The notes under the pieces are model-generated. The model did not search any database. It saw only the letters and a list, made by a program, of their open reading frames with translations, and was not told the DNA's origin. 64,000 bases of DNA from Comamonadaceae bacterium (GTDB taxonomy: Bacteria; Pseudomonadota; Gammaproteobacteria; Burkholderiales; Burkholderiaceae_C), in the NCBI GenBank assembly GCA_947476465.1, contig CANJQN010000003.1:62001-126000 (forward strand). Direction: 5' to 3'. Both the position numbers and the translations under genes were made by a program. Every line of letters starts with the position of its first letter. Within the stretch, counting starts at the first letter, position 1. Below, in pieces: positions 51,004 to 60,538 of this stretch.

Positions 51004-53621
51004 ACACCGCCGTTGCGCCGACATCGCTTGCCGCGCTGCGCGACGACTGGCGCGCCCGCAAGGCCGCCCTGCTGGCGCCGCTGCGCAGCGGCAATTCGAC
51101 GCGCGGCATCCAAAAGCTGCTGCAGAACCTGGCCCGCGAGGCCGACACCACCTTGCGCGCGCTCTGGCAGACGGCCGGATTCGACAGCACCCTGGCGCTG
51201 ATTGCCGTGGGCGGCTACGGCCGGGCAGAGTTGTTCCCGGCCTCCGACGTGGACGTGTTGATCCTGCTGCCCGACGGCACAGCCGCCGACCGAGACGCCG
51301 ACCTGAAGGCCCGTCTGGAAGGCTTCATCGGCCAGTGCTGGGACGTTGGCCTGGAGATCGGCTCCAGCGTGCGCACCGTCACCGAATGCGTGGCCCAGGC
51401 CCAAGCCGACGTGACGGTGCAAACCTCATTGCTCGAAACGCGCCTGGTGGTGGGCAGCGCCGCGCTGTTCCGCGAGTTCCACCGGCGTTTTTCGATCACG
51501 CTCGACCCACATGCCTTCTTCGTGGCCAAGACGCTCGAGATGCGCCAGCGGCACACCAAGTTCGAGAACACGCCCTATTCGCTGGAGCCCAACTGCAAGG
51601 AGTCGCCCGGCGGCCTGCGCGACTTGCAGGTCATCTTGTGGGTGGCCAAGGCGGCCGGCCTGGGCCGCAGCTGGGAGGAGCTGGCACGCAAGGGCCTGGC
51701 CACGCCCTTCGAGGCCCGCCAGATCAAGCGCAACGAAGCGCTGCTCAGCCTGATCCGCGCCCGCCTGCACTTGCTGTCGGGCCGCCGCGAAGACCGGCTG
51801 GTGTTCGACCTGCAGTCCACGGTGGCCGAGTCCTTCGGCTATGCCAACCACTTCGGCGAAAACGCCCGCCTGATCGAGCGCGCGAGTGAGGCGCTGATGC
51901 GGCGCTTTTACTGGGCTGCCAAGGCCGTCAATCAGTTGAACCAGATCCTGCTGCTCAACATCGAGGAGCGGCTGAACCCCAGCCAGCATGCACCCATACC
52001 GATCAATGACCGCTTCTCGATCAAGGCCGGCATGGTCGAGGTGGCCTCTGACGACCTGTACCAGCGCCAGCCCGAAGCCATCCTCGAGACCTTCCTGCTG
52101 TTCGAAACCACCGTCGGCGCCCAGGGCCTGTCGGCGCGCACCCTGCGGGCCCTGTATAACGCCCGCGGCCTGATGGATAGCGCCTGGCGGCGAGACCCGG
52201 TCAACCGCGCCACCTTCCGCGCCATCGTGATGCAGCCGGTCGGCATCACCCACGCCATGCGTCTGATGAACCAGACTTCGGTGCTCGGGCGCTACCTGTG
52301 GGTGTTCCGCCGCATCGTGGGGCAGATGCAGCATGACCTGTTCCATGTCTACACGGTGGACCAGCACATCCTGATGGTGCTGCGCAACGCGCGGCGCTTT
52401 TTCATCCCCGAGCACTCCCACGAATATCCTTTCTGCTCGCAGCTGGCCGGCGGCTGGGACAAGCCCTGGATTCTCTACATCGCCGCGCTGTTCCACGACA
52501 TCGCCAAGGGCCGCGGTGGCGACCATTCCGAGCTGGGCGCCAACGAGGTCCGCACCTTCGCCCGCAACCACGACATCGCCAAGGAAGACTGCGCGCTGAT
52601 CGAGTTCCTGGTGCGCCAACACCTGGCCATGAGCCGCATCGCCCAGAAGGAAGACCTGGGCGACCCCGACGTGATCCAGGCCTTCGCCAAGCGCGTGGGC
52701 AACGAGCGCTACCTCACCGCGCTGTACCTGCTGACCGTGGCCGACATCCGCGGCACCAGCCCGAAGGTGTGGAACGCCTGGAAGGGCAAGCTGCTGGAAG
52801 ACCTGTACCGCGCCACCCTGCGCGTGCTGGGCGGCCGCGCCCCTGATCCGGACGCCGACATCGAGGCGCGCAAGCGCGAGGCCATCGCCCAGATGGGCCT
52901 GCTGGCCCTGCCCCATGACGCGCACCGACAGCTGTGGGAAACACTCGATGTGGGCTACTTCATGCGCCACGACGCCGGTGAGATCGCCTGGCACACCCGC
53001 CACATCACGCGGTCACAGGCCGGGCTCGACGGGGCGGGCGGCGGGCCCTTGGTGCGCGCGCGGCTGTCGCCGGTGGGCGAAGGCTTGCAAGTCATGGTGT
53101 ACACACCCGACCAGCCCGACCTGTTCGCGCGGATCTGCGGCTATTTCGACCAATCGGGCTTCAGCATTCTCGATGCCCGCATCCACACCACGCGCGACCG
53201 CCACGCGCTCGACACCTTCCAGGTCGTCAGCAACATGCTGCCCGAGCACAACCGGGAGCTGATCAGCATGGCCGAATCGGGCCTGACCCTCACGCTGGAG
53301 ACGGCCGGCCCGCTGCCAACACCCAGCCGGGGCCGCGTGTCGCGCCGGGTCAAGAGTTTTCCGGTGGCCCCGCGAGTCAGCCTGGCACCGGACGAAAAGG
53401 CGCAGCGCTGGCTGCTGTCGATCTCGGCCAGTGACCGCGCGGGCCTGTTGTATTCGGTGGCCAGGGTACTGGCGCAGCATCACATCAACCTGCAATTGGC
53501 CAAGGTGTCCACGCTCGGAGAGCGGGTCGAAGACACCTTCCTCGTCGACGGCGCCGAGTTGCAGCAGAACAAGCGGCAAATCGAGATCGAGACCGAGCTG
53601 CTACAGGCGCTCGCAGCGTGA
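51000..53621 (+). CDS. glnD: Bifunctional [PII] uridylyltransferase / uridylyl-removing enzyme
   Basis: The protein has 873 residues from ATG 51000. The nucleotidyltransferase motif [20 protein letters not shown] (about 65-85), the HD domain with [17 protein letters not shown] (about 500), and two ACT domains ([40 protein letters not shown]) are all present. GlnD modifies PII proteins according to glutamine level. It lies downstream of map, as in other proteobacteria. Confidence 0.97.
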   Translation: MNTAVAPTSLAALRDDWRARKAALLAPLRSGNSTRGIQKLLQNLAREADTTLRALWQTAGFDSTLALIAVGGYGRAELFPASDVDVLILLPDGTAADRDADLKARLEGFIGQCWDVGLEIGSSVRTVTECVAQAQADVTVQTSLLETRLVVGSAALFREFHRRFSITLDPHAFFVAKTLEMRQRHTKFENTPYSLEPNCKESPGGLRDLQVILWVAKAAGLGRSWEELARKGLATPFEARQIKRNEALLSLIRARLHLLSGRREDRLVFDLQSTVAESFGYANHFGENARLIERASEALMRRFYWAAKAVNQLNQILLLNIEERLNPSQHAPIPINDRFSIKAGMVEVASDDLYQRQPEAILETFLLFETTVGAQGLSARTLRALYNARGLMDSAWRRDPVNRATFRAIVMQPVGITHAMRLMNQTSVLGRYLWVFRRIVGQMQHDLFHVYTVDQHILMVLRNARRFFIPEHSHEYPFCSQLAGGWDKPWILYIAALFHDIAKGRGGDHSELGANEVRTFARNHDIAKEDCALIEFLVRQHLAMSRIAQKEDLGDPDVIQAFAKRVGNERYLTALYLLTVADIRGTSPKVWNAWKGKLLEDLYRATLRVLGGRAPDPDADIEARKREAIAQMGLLALPHDAHRQLWETLDVGYFMRHDAGEIAWHTRHITRSQAGLDGAGGGPLVRARLSPVGEGLQVMVYTPDQPDLFARICGYFDQSGFSILDARIHTTRDRHALDTFQVVSNMLPEHNRELISMAESGLTLTLETAGPLPTPSRGRVSRRVKSFPVAPRVSLAPDEKAQRWLLSISASDRAGLLYSVARVLAQHHINLQLAKVSTLGERVEDTFLVDGAELQQNKRQIEIETELLQALAA

Positions 53622-53634
53622 AAGGCCGACCTCC

Positions 53635-54321
53635 TTGACGAAGAACTCCTCACCCAAGTTGCGCAAGCAACTGCTCCTGGCCGTACTCTTTCTGGCTGCC
53701 GCCGCGGCGCGAGCCGCAGGCAGCCACCATGCGGTGGACGATGCGGCCATCCTCGAGGAGAGACAGTGCCAGTTCGAAAGCTGGATCGATGCGAGGCCCA
53801 AAGGAGAGCGGCTTGCGCACCTGGGCACGAGTTGTCGTGCGGGCGCGGTGGAAGTCGGCCTCGCCGCGGACCGTTCCCGCGTCCCTGGAACCGCCGACGT
53901 GCAAGTGGTGGGCCCACAAGTCAAATGGGCAACCCTGCTGAGCGAGAAATGGAGCGCTGGGATCTCGGTGGCAGCGTCATGGCGAACTTTGCCCGTCTCG
54001 GGCTTTGCGGGTGCCACGGTGGTGGTTCCAGTAACCTGGCGAGCCAGCGACACGCTCTCGTTCCATGTGAACGTCGGCCAGGACTTTTTGCCCGGCCAGC
54101 CGAACCCGGGGCGCTCCGGGATCGCTCTGGAGTGGGCTGCATCCCCGCAATGGTCGATTGCCCTGGAACGTTTTCACGAGAATGACGCCCACTTTGCACG
54201 TGCCGGCGCGCGCTGGCAGGCGAGCCCGAACGTGTCGGTGGACATCAGCCGCGCCCACGGGCTTGGCGCGGCGCAACCGTCATGGTGGACGCTCGGGATC
54301 AACTGGCTTTTCGAGCGCTGA
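53635..54321 (+). CDS. Exported beta-rich (outer-membrane-like) protein of unknown function
   Basis: The protein has 228 residues if started at TTG 53635, with AAAGG nine bases upstream; no ATG precedes the signal peptide. The leader KLRKQLLLAVLFLAAAAARA ends near AAGS. The mature protein begins SHHAVDDAAILEERQCQFES and consists of alternating amphipathic strands (VGLAADRSRV, VQVVGPQVKWATLL, WSAGISVAASW, SFHVNVGQDF) ending in TLGINWLFER with an aromatic-rich last strand typical of outer-membrane barrels. The function is not recognised. It follows glnD by 13 bp. Confidence 0.7.
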   Translation: MTKNSSPKLRKQLLLAVLFLAAAAARAAGSHHAVDDAAILEERQCQFESWIDARPKGERLAHLGTSCRAGAVEVGLAADRSRVPGTADVQVVGPQVKWATLLSEKWSAGISVAASWRTLPVSGFAGATVVVPVTWRASDTLSFHVNVGQDFLPGQPNPGRSGIALEWAASPQWSIALERFHENDAHFARAGARWQASPNVSVDISRAHGLGAAQPSWWTLGINWLFER

Positions 54322-54555
54322 GAGAAACGACATACGAGTCAGTCGCCCTGCCTGCATCAAAGGTGTTCCCGCCAGCGCAGGACTGCTGATGCCGTGCGTG
54401 GCCAGCTAGGAAAACACTGATCTATCGACCGGAAAGGTCATCCGATCGCGGGCTTGAACGTTGGTCGAGCCGGCTTTACCGCAGGCTCGCCACGACCTGG
54501 AGGAACTGCTCGCAGATATCGACTTCGAAGCGTAGGCGCAGAGCAGAAAAGGTGC
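54322..54555. other. 234-bp gap with no intact gene
   Basis: Between the exported protein and the convergent end of the DUF35 operon. On the plus strand a short open stretch ending at about 54532 (ARHDLEELLADIDFEA) looks like a C-terminal gene fragment but has no start and no recognisable family. No terminator hairpin was seen. Confidence 0.4.
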
Positions 54556-54993
54556 TCAGACGTCGGTCGTGAAGTAAAAATCCGCAATTGTTCCCACCTT
54601 CGGCAGGAACCTCGCCACCAGTCGCCTGCCTTTGGCAAAGTTGTGGTCGGGAGAGACCACGAACACTTTCATGCATGTATCGGCGCCATCGACCCGGACC
54701 AGAGCCGAGGCAACAGGTGATCCCAGGTGCTTGAGGTGCTCAGGCACATGCAGCAGCACGATGCTGGTAAGCAACTCACCCCCATTGCTCAGCACCACGG
54801 CCTCGGCTTTCGCGTAGCAGTGCGAGCAAATCGGCCGCAGAGGCAACCAGACACGGCCACATGCGGTGCACTTTCCGGCGATGAGCTGACCGTTCTCCAG
54901 GCCCCGGAAAAACGGTGACTGACCGCCATAGCTCATTCGATAGTGATATGTGTCGACGAGTTCGACTTCAAAGATGTCCGAATTCTGGCTCAT
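54556..54993 (-). CDS. DUF35 / OB-fold zinc-ribbon protein, thiolase partner
   Basis: The protein has 145 residues from ATG 54993, which overlaps the thiolase stop (ATGA). The zinc ribbon is formed by CTACGRVWLPLRPICSHCY (two CxxC pairs), followed by an OB-fold (GGELLTSIVLLHVPEHLKHL). DUF35 proteins form tight complexes with SCP2-type thiolases and with MaoC or steroid side-chain enzymes, bridging CoA intermediates. The pairing here is the usual gene order. It is the last gene of the operon. Confidence 0.92.
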   Translation of the reverse strand: MSQNSDIFEVELVDTYHYRMSYGGQSPFFRGLENGQLIAGKCTACGRVWLPLRPICSHCYAKAEAVVLSNGGELLTSIVLLHVPEHLKHLGSPVASALVRVDGADTCMKVFVVSPDHNFAKGRRLVARFLPKVGTIADFYFTTDV

Positions 54994-56189
54994 TGCGCCC
55001 CCAAGACGATAGTGCAGCTTTGCGAGATTCCGGGCCCGCCGATCGCCGAAAAGATGGCGCGCCCTTCGTTGATGGGAACCTGGGTTCCGCCCGCCTGGCC
55101 CCGCAACTGCTGAACAACTTCCCCGACCCGGGAAATGCCCGAGCAGCCAGCCACGTGACCGCAACCGATCATTCCGCCCGATGGATTGACTGGGATTTCG
55201 CCGGTCTTCTCGGTGACGCCCTCGTCGATCAAGCGCCCACCACCCCCGGGCTCACACAGTCCCAGTTCGGCATAGCTGATCAGTTCAACACCGGTCAGCA
55301 GGTCGTGTGTCTCGATGAGATCGAGTTCCTTGCGAGGATCGCGTATACCGGCCATCTTGTACGCACGCTGGGCAGACTGCTGTTGACACACCATGCGTCC
55401 GAGGTTTGCGAAATCCGGCATGTAGCTGCGCTCATTAGACGCGCCAACGCCGTCAATCCAGATGGGGTTCTTGCAGATCTCCTTGGCGCGGTCCTCCGAT
55501 GCGAGGATCAGTGCGGCAGCGCCTTCGCTATAGAGGCAGCAGTCGAACATCTTGATCGGTCCTGCGACGCGGCGCGAATTCATCACGTCGTCGATCGAAA
55601 GCTTCATGCCGCTTTGAGCCAGCGGGTTGGCAAGCGCGTTCCCGTGATTCTTGATCGACACCTTGGCCATCTGTTCTTCGGTGGGCCCACCGAACCGATC
55701 CATGTGCGCCTGCACGACGAATCCGAAGTTGGCGGCCGCCAGCGGCTCCACCGGCACTTCCCAGTTGGTATCCAGATCCAGCATGATGGCTTTGAGGAAC
55801 GCGGCAGAGCGCTTTTGCGTTACCGGATCCCACAGGTCCATCCCCTTGCCCGACCCCACCACCAGCGTCACCTCGGACATCCCGGACATGATTTCGATCA
55901 TGCCCTGACGAACAGCCATCGCACCCGTCACGGCGCCTGCGCTGACGTGGACGGACGATTTTCCCGCCATGCCGATGTAGTCCTGCATCGTGGTACTTGG
56001 GCAGCACTGCCGCACCCAGGCCACCATCAAGTCTGAAAGACCCCAGACGACATGATCGACATCCTCCCGGCCGATTCCCGCATCGCGCAATGCGGCGGCA
56101 GTCACGTCCAACGCCAGTTCGGCGTATGTCTTGTCCGGGTAGCGCACCCGCCACGGAATCAGGCCTACGCCTACGATGCCAACTCTCAA
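54990..56189 (-). CDS. SCP2-type thiolase-fold protein without the usual nucleophilic cysteine
   Basis: The protein has 399 residues. It is a thiolase-superfamily protein by GIVGVGLIPWRVRYPDKTYA, the C-terminal NPSGGMIGCGHVAGCSGISR (Cys343-Gly-His345) and His295 in ETHDLL. Where thiolases have the acylated Cys near residue 85 (GGxCxSG), this has VHVSAGAVTGA: Ser83-Ala84-Gly85. So Claisen chemistry through a Cys-acyl intermediate seems unlikely; the C-terminal Cys and His remain. Ltp2-type aldolases, which also lack this Cys and bind a DUF35 partner, cleave C-C bonds, and a similar retro-aldol role is possible. Confidence 0.85.
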   Translation of the reverse strand: MRVGIVGVGLIPWRVRYPDKTYAELALDVTAAALRDAGIGREDVDHVVWGLSDLMVAWVRQCCPSTTMQDYIGMAGKSSVHVSAGAVTGAMAVRQGMIEIMSGMSEVTLVVGSGKGMDLWDPVTQKRSAAFLKAIMLDLDTNWEVPVEPLAAANFGFVVQAHMDRFGGPTEEQMAKVSIKNHGNALANPLAQSGMKLSIDDVMNSRRVAGPIKMFDCCLYSEGAAALILASEDRAKEICKNPIWIDGVGASNERSYMPDFANLGRMVCQQQSAQRAYKMAGIRDPRKELDLIETHDLLTGVELISYAELGLCEPGGGGRLIDEGVTEKTGEIPVNPSGGMIGCGHVAGCSGISRVGEVVQQLRGQAGGTQVPINEGRAIFSAIGGPGISQSCTIVLGAQ

Positions 56190-56230
56190 TTCGATCTCCT
56201 TGGGTTAAAAAATGGATCTGGCCCTTGCCC

Positions 56231-56977
56231 TCAGGGGCCGGCCAGCAGGCGGCCGTATCCCGGGATCGCCACCGCATGCCCGGCCATGCGAAGCAACTTC
56301 CAAAGCGTGGCGGTGGTCGATGTCAGCACAGGTCGCTGCAACTCCTGCTCCAAGGACTTCACGACCTCGTGGGAATTCATGTTCAGACAACTGAGCAGCA
56401 ATGCGTCCGCCCCGGGCTTCCAGGCGCGCCTTGCCAGGTCAGTCATCTCGGATGCGCTGGGAGCGGCCAGGGAGAAGCCGTCCTCGATGCCCAGGTTGGC
56501 CGCGCCAAGAACTTCGAAACCAACCGCTCGCAAGAACGCCGACTCGGCATGGTCGATCGCGTCTGTATAGGGCGACGCCACGCAGATGGACTTCGCCCCA
56601 ATGGTGCGCAACGCATCGACGATGGCGCTTACCGCCGAAAAGCAGGGCACCCCGGTGGCCTCGGTCAGTTGTCGCTGCAGGTGAACGTCGTACTCTGGCC
56701 CTTGTACGATGCTTGAAGCAGTGCAGCCGTAAGCGATGACCTTCGGCCGGCAATCCGCAAGCCGCCGTGCCGCTGCCACCCCCTCCTCGTGGTCCATGCG
56801 CTTGAGCGTCTCTTGCGACACCGGGTTGGCCAGCAACATGCGGGTCGTATGCAAGGACACGCCGCCAGGAATGACGCGGTTGTACCAAGCCTCAACCACC
56901 GTGTTAACGCTCGGCAAAATCACACCCAGCCGGGTGCCAGGCGCCACCGTTTGAACTACAGATTGTGAATTTGACAT
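56231..56977 (-). CDS. Asp/Glu racemase superfamily enzyme (maleate isomerase / arylmalonate decarboxylase-like)
   Basis: The protein has 248 residues. The two catalytic cysteines of the superfamily are both present: Cys85 in IAYGCTASSI and Cys197 in LLLSCLNMNS. The N-terminal GVILPSVNTVVEAWY motif (PSxNTxxE) fits maleate isomerases rather than amino acid racemases. Maleate isomerase converts maleate to fumarate; a cis-trans isomerisation or decarboxylation step in the operon is plausible. It begins 12 bp after the SDR stop. Confidence 0.85.
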   Translation of the reverse strand: MSNSQSVVQTVAPGTRLGVILPSVNTVVEAWYNRVIPGGVSLHTTRMLLANPVSQETLKRMDHEEGVAAARRLADCRPKVIAYGCTASSIVQGPEYDVHLQRQLTEATGVPCFSAVSAIVDALRTIGAKSICVASPYTDAIDHAESAFLRAVGFEVLGAANLGIEDGFSLAAPSASEMTDLARRAWKPGADALLLSCLNMNSHEVVKSLEQELQRPVLTSTTATLWKLLRMAGHAVAIPGYGRLLAGP

Positions 56978-56989
56978 GGCGCTAGCCGA

Positions 56990-57757
56990 TCAGGACATGG
57001 TCAGGCCGCCGCTGACGCTCACAGCCTGCCCCGTGATGAATGACGCCTCGGTCGAACCAAGGAAGACCGCGGTGGCGGCGACCTCCTCCGGCCGGGCAAG
57101 ACGCCGCAAGGCAGTGGCCCGGATCATGGCATTTCCGATCTTGCCGCCAAACTCATCACTGCTAACCAGATCATCCCAAAGGCTGGTCTCGGTCGGGCCG
57201 GGGCACACCACGTTGACCAGCACCTTGTGACGCGCATACTCGCGCGCAATGGACTTGGCGAACGCAATGATCGCGCCACGGCAGGCCGCCGACACCGACT
57301 CGCCGCTCGTGCCGACCTTGCCCGAATCGGAGCCGACCAGAACAATCTGTCCGCCACCATTGGAGATCAAGTGGGGCAACACCGCACGAATATTGTGAAT
57401 GGTGCTGCGAAGCTCGATATCGATGGTCGTTTCGACAGTTGCATCGTCTGTTTCAAGAAAGGGCTTGATGCGCAGCGCCGTCCCGATTGTGCTGAGAAAC
57501 ACATCGAGCTTTCCAAAATGGGCAACCGTCTCGGCCACCACGCGCTGGGCATCGTCGCGCGCTGTGAGGTCGCCCTTGACCAGCAACACACGGTCGCTGC
57601 CGTAGTGGTCGGCCAACGCCTGCAGTTCGCGCGGCGCGGTCCGGTAATGCAGTCCCGCCTTGGCGCCGCGTTCAAGCAGCAACCTGGCAATCTGCACTCC
57701 GATGCCACCCGACGCGCCCGCGACCAAGGCTACGCGGCCTTCATAGTTTCCCGACAT
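56990..57757 (-). CDS. SDR-fold protein with catalytic Tyr and Lys replaced
   Basis: The protein has 255 residues. The overall fold is SDR (VALVAGASGGIGVQIARLLL; Ser143 in LVGSDSG; PGPTET). The catalytic Tyr and Lys of YxxxK are replaced by Ser156 and Arg160 (SAACR), at the correct 13- and 17-residue spacing from Ser143, and NNAG is STIG (89-92). Codons TCG and CGT are unambiguous. Normal NAD(P)-dependent alcohol chemistry looks impossible or altered. The nearest sequences by memory are 2-hydroxycyclohexanecarboxyl-CoA dehydrogenase-like (YAACKGG) enzymes. It may be a structural or binding subunit of the pathway. Confidence 0.88.
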   Translation of the reverse strand: MSGNYEGRVALVAGASGGIGVQIARLLLERGAKAGLHYRTAPRELQALADHYGSDRVLLVKGDLTARDDAQRVVAETVAHFGKLDVFLSTIGTALRIKPFLETDDATVETTIDIELRSTIHNIRAVLPHLISNGGGQIVLVGSDSGKVGTSGESVSAACRGAIIAFAKSIAREYARHKVLVNVVCPGPTETSLWDDLVSSDEFGGKIGNAMIRATALRRLARPEEVAATAVFLGSTEASFITGQAVSVSGGLTMS

Positions 57758-57844
57758 ATCTTCTCCTTTTGAGCAATGCTTTGATGATCCGTTTCGTTCG
57801 AAGACGAAGGGACCACGGAACGGCCATACCTTGTTCAGCGCGGA

Positions 57845-59479
57845 TCAGGCCGCCTTGACTTGTGAACGGTCCCAGGTGGCCGAGGTGAACGGAGTGCTCC
57901 TTAGCACATGCTTTTGAACTTTATTGGTCGGCGTCTTCGGAAGTTCCTGCACAAACTCGACGTACCGCGGAATCGAATACCGCGGCAGACGTTGCGCCGC
58001 ATGCTCGATCAGAGTCGCAGGATCCATGGCGGCGCCCTCCTTGAGGACCACCACGACCTTCAGGTCGTCCCCGCCAATCTCTCCAGGCACCGCAATTGCC
58101 GCCACTTCCGCAACGCAAGGCAACTGCGCGATCACGGACTCGACCTCAAATGCGGAGATATTCTCACCGCGGACACGGACAGCGTCCTTGACACGGCCCT
58201 TGAAGTACAGATAGCCGTCCGCGTCCATCACGGCAGCATCGCCCGTGTGGAACCACAACTGCTGCCAGGCCGCCGCGGTGGCAGCCGGATCGCCGTCGTA
58301 ACCCATCATCATCGAAGAGGGCTCGTCGCCGCGCACCAGGATCTCGCCTTGCGTCCCGGCGGGAACAGCCTGGCAGTATTCATCGCCGATACGGATCTGG
58401 AAGCCGGGTATCGGGCAACCCACGCTGTCGATCCGGTCAGTTTGGTGTGGCAAATAACACGGAACGTTGGCTTCGGTCGAGCCGTACCCGGTACGCAGGG
58501 TGATGCCGAACTGACTTTGAAACTTCTGGAAATCTTCGGCCGATCCGCCAATCCCCCAAGCGACCCGGATCTTCGAGCCGGCTGCGTCCTCCCGGGTGGT
58601 GGACTTGCGCAGGATATGGATGATCTCGCCAATGAAGTACATCGCCGTGCAGCCATGCTCGCGAGCCTCGGGCCAGAACCGCGATGCCGAGAATTTTTCG
58701 GTCAGCACCATGCGGGCACCATGAATCAGCACCGGAAGCGTGATCATGGCCTGCGCTGTGTTGTGAAACAGCGGGAAGAAGTTGTAGTAGATGTCGTCGG
58801 GCTCCAGGCCCATGTCGGCACTGAGGTTGCGCCCCAGGACGTACTGCGCCGAGTGCGGCAGCAGCACCCCCTTGGACGGACCGGTCGTTCCCGAGGTATT
58901 CATGACCGCGCCGATGTCGGCGCCATGAATACCGGCGGCTGATTCCGGCATCTGCTCGGGTGCGGCAGTGAACAGGTCATGGTAGTTGCGCGACTTCAAC
59001 CCCGCAACGTCGCAGCTTCCCAGCGTGAGCAAAGCAGGTGGATTGGCCAGCGTCCGCATCGCCGTCGTCACTTCGGCGAGAAACTCCGGTTCGCAAATAA
59101 CAAAGTCCACCGGAGCGCGTTTGAGAACATGCTCGATCTGGGGAGACCGGTACTGCGGATTGAGGGGGACCTGGATCGCTCCGATTCGGCCAAGGCCAAA
59201 CCAAAGGTCCAGGAACTCCAGCCGATTTCGCATGATCAGGGCGACACGGGATCCCTTCTTGGCTCCCAAGGCTGCCAACGCATTGCCAGCTTTGCTGGCG
59301 CGCGCGCTCGCCTCGGCATAACTGACCCATCGGCCTGACACATGGACGAAGGGACGCGAGGGACAGGCCTGCGCCTGCATAGCGAGGAGCTTGGCAGGAA
59401 CACGATCGGCCAGAGGCAACGCATCGTTGGCAGGATCGCCGATCCCGGCACCTGAGAATCCGAAACGATGCGGTGTCAT
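57845..59479 (-). CDS. AMP-dependent acyl-CoA ligase (CaiC-like)
   Basis: The protein has 544 residues. Motifs: NTSGTTGPSKGVLLPHSAQY, the adenylate loop TGYGSTEANVPCYL, LWFHTGDAAVMDADGYLYFK, RVKDAVRVRGENISAFEVES and the catalytic Lys region in KTPTNKVQKHVL. It activates a carboxylic acid with ATP and CoA and is close to crotonobetaine/carnitine ligase-type enzymes. It lies between two enzymes of CoA-ester breakdown in the operon. Confidence 0.92.
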   Translation of the reverse strand: MTPHRFGFSGAGIGDPANDALPLADRVPAKLLAMQAQACPSRPFVHVSGRWVSYAEASARASKAGNALAALGAKKGSRVALIMRNRLEFLDLWFGLGRIGAIQVPLNPQYRSPQIEHVLKRAPVDFVICEPEFLAEVTTAMRTLANPPALLTLGSCDVAGLKSRNYHDLFTAAPEQMPESAAGIHGADIGAVMNTSGTTGPSKGVLLPHSAQYVLGRNLSADMGLEPDDIYYNFFPLFHNTAQAMITLPVLIHGARMVLTEKFSASRFWPEAREHGCTAMYFIGEIIHILRKSTTREDAAGSKIRVAWGIGGSAEDFQKFQSQFGITLRTGYGSTEANVPCYLPHQTDRIDSVGCPIPGFQIRIGDEYCQAVPAGTQGEILVRGDEPSSMMMGYDGDPAATAAAWQQLWFHTGDAAVMDADGYLYFKGRVKDAVRVRGENISAFEVESVIAQLPCVAEVAAIAVPGEIGGDDLKVVVVLKEGAAMDPATLIEHAAQRLPRYSIPRYVEFVQELPKTPTNKVQKHVLRSTPFTSATWDRSQVKAA

Positions 59480-59541
59480 GTCTTGTATCTTGGTTCTGTC
59501 GAAGAGGGCGGGCCGTATTTCGCCGAGTCAGTCAGCGGCCA

Positions 59542-60351
59542 TCAGCCGGGCAGCTTCGCCGAAGGAAACTGCGGCGTGCGCTTGTTCTGGAACGCATCCA
59601 AGCCCTCCTTCGCGTCGGCGCCGAGAAACGTCAGCATCTCCAGAGCCAGCGAGTTGTCGAAGATGGGCGTGGCCGCGCGAAGCCAGCCATTGAGCGACTT
59701 CTTCGTGGAACGGATCGCCGTCTGGCTGCCCCTTGCCAGATTCGCCGCGATCTGCAACGAACGCTGCAGCACTTGCGCACGGGGCAATGCGAACGTCACC
59801 AGTCCGATCCGCTCAGCCTCCTTTCCGTCGATCAGCTCTGCGGTCATCAGGTAGTACTTCGCCTTGGCCATACCGCACAGCAGCGGCCAGATCAGGGCCG
59901 CATGATCACCTGCCGAGATGCCAAGCCGGGCGTGCCCGTCGGTGATCTTGGCTTCTTCGGCCATCACGCTGACATCCGCCAGGAGAGCCACGGCCAACCC
60001 CGCGCCGACCGCGGCACCATTGATCGCGGAAATGATGGGCTTGTCGAAGGACAGCATGTTGTAGACGATGTCGCTCACCTCGGTCATCACGTCGGCAACG
60101 GCTTGTGGATTTCCGACCAGACCGGCAACCCAATCGATATCGCCACCGGCGGAAAAGGCGCGGTCGCCCGCGCCAGTCACGACCACCACCTTCACGGCCG
60201 AGTCGTCCTGGATCACCTGCCACACTTTGGACAGTTCCCAGTGCAGGCGCGCGTTGGTGGCGTTCATCACCTCGGGGCGATTCAGGACGGCCAGCATCAC
60301 ACCGTCGGCCTGCGGCTCAAACCGAATGAATTGGAAGTCTTCGTACTTCAT
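59542..60351 (-). CDS. Enoyl-CoA hydratase/isomerase (crotonase) family protein without the usual Glu pair
   Basis: The protein has 269 residues. The fold is clear (VLNRPEVMNATNARL, AFSAGGDIDWV, INGAAVGAGLAVALLADVSV). The two catalytic Glu positions read Ala (GAGLAVALLAD) and His (TDGHARLGISAGDHAA), so the usual hydratase mechanism is absent; the GHARLGxxAGD motif is typical of a large uncharacterised subgroup. It is the fourth gene of the minus-strand operon and starts 187 bp after the FAD oxidoreductase gene, in a gap which may hold an internal promoter. Confidence 0.88.
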   Translation of the reverse strand: MKYEDFQFIRFEPQADGVMLAVLNRPEVMNATNARLHWELSKVWQVIQDDSAVKVVVVTGAGDRAFSAGGDIDWVAGLVGNPQAVADVMTEVSDIVYNMLSFDKPIISAINGAAVGAGLAVALLADVSVMAEEAKITDGHARLGISAGDHAALIWPLLCGMAKAKYYLMTAELIDGKEAERIGLVTFALPRAQVLQRSLQIAANLARGSQTAIRSTKKSLNGWLRAATPIFDNSLALEMLTFLGADAKEGLDAFQNKRTPQFPSAKLPG

Positions 60352-60502
60352 GATTTCTAGCCTCTTTCAATGTTTGTCTGTGAACCGGGAAACCTTCTGG
60401 CAGGACGCCAGACAGCGTCAACGCCGGTTCGTCAATTGTTCCGTACATTGGCACCTTCGTAGCGTCCGTCATTTTCGTGCGCCGCGCCCAAAACACGCTC
60501 CT

Positions 60503-60526
60503 GACAGGCCGAATCGCTGGCCTGCC
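60503..60526 (-). terminator. Hairpin after the FAD oxidoreductase gene
   Basis: GGCAGGCC and GGCCTGTC pair around an eight-base loop on the minus strand, 13 bases after the stop of the FAD oxidoreductase gene. A TGTTTTGG stretch follows at about 10 bases but not a full T tract, so it is a weak terminator or attenuator candidate. Confidence 0.4.
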
Positions 60527-60538
60527 AACGCAGGGCGC

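Noticed and set aside
54322..54676. Frames of about 60-80 codons near 54.4-54.7 kb on both strands
   Set aside because: They partly overlap the DUF35 gene, lack starts with ribosome sites and match no family that I recognise.
60352..60538. Strong sigma70 promoter upstream of the crotonase gene at 60351
   Set aside because: TTGACG boxes occur on the minus strand but none has a matching -10 at 16-18 bp, so it was not listed as a feature.
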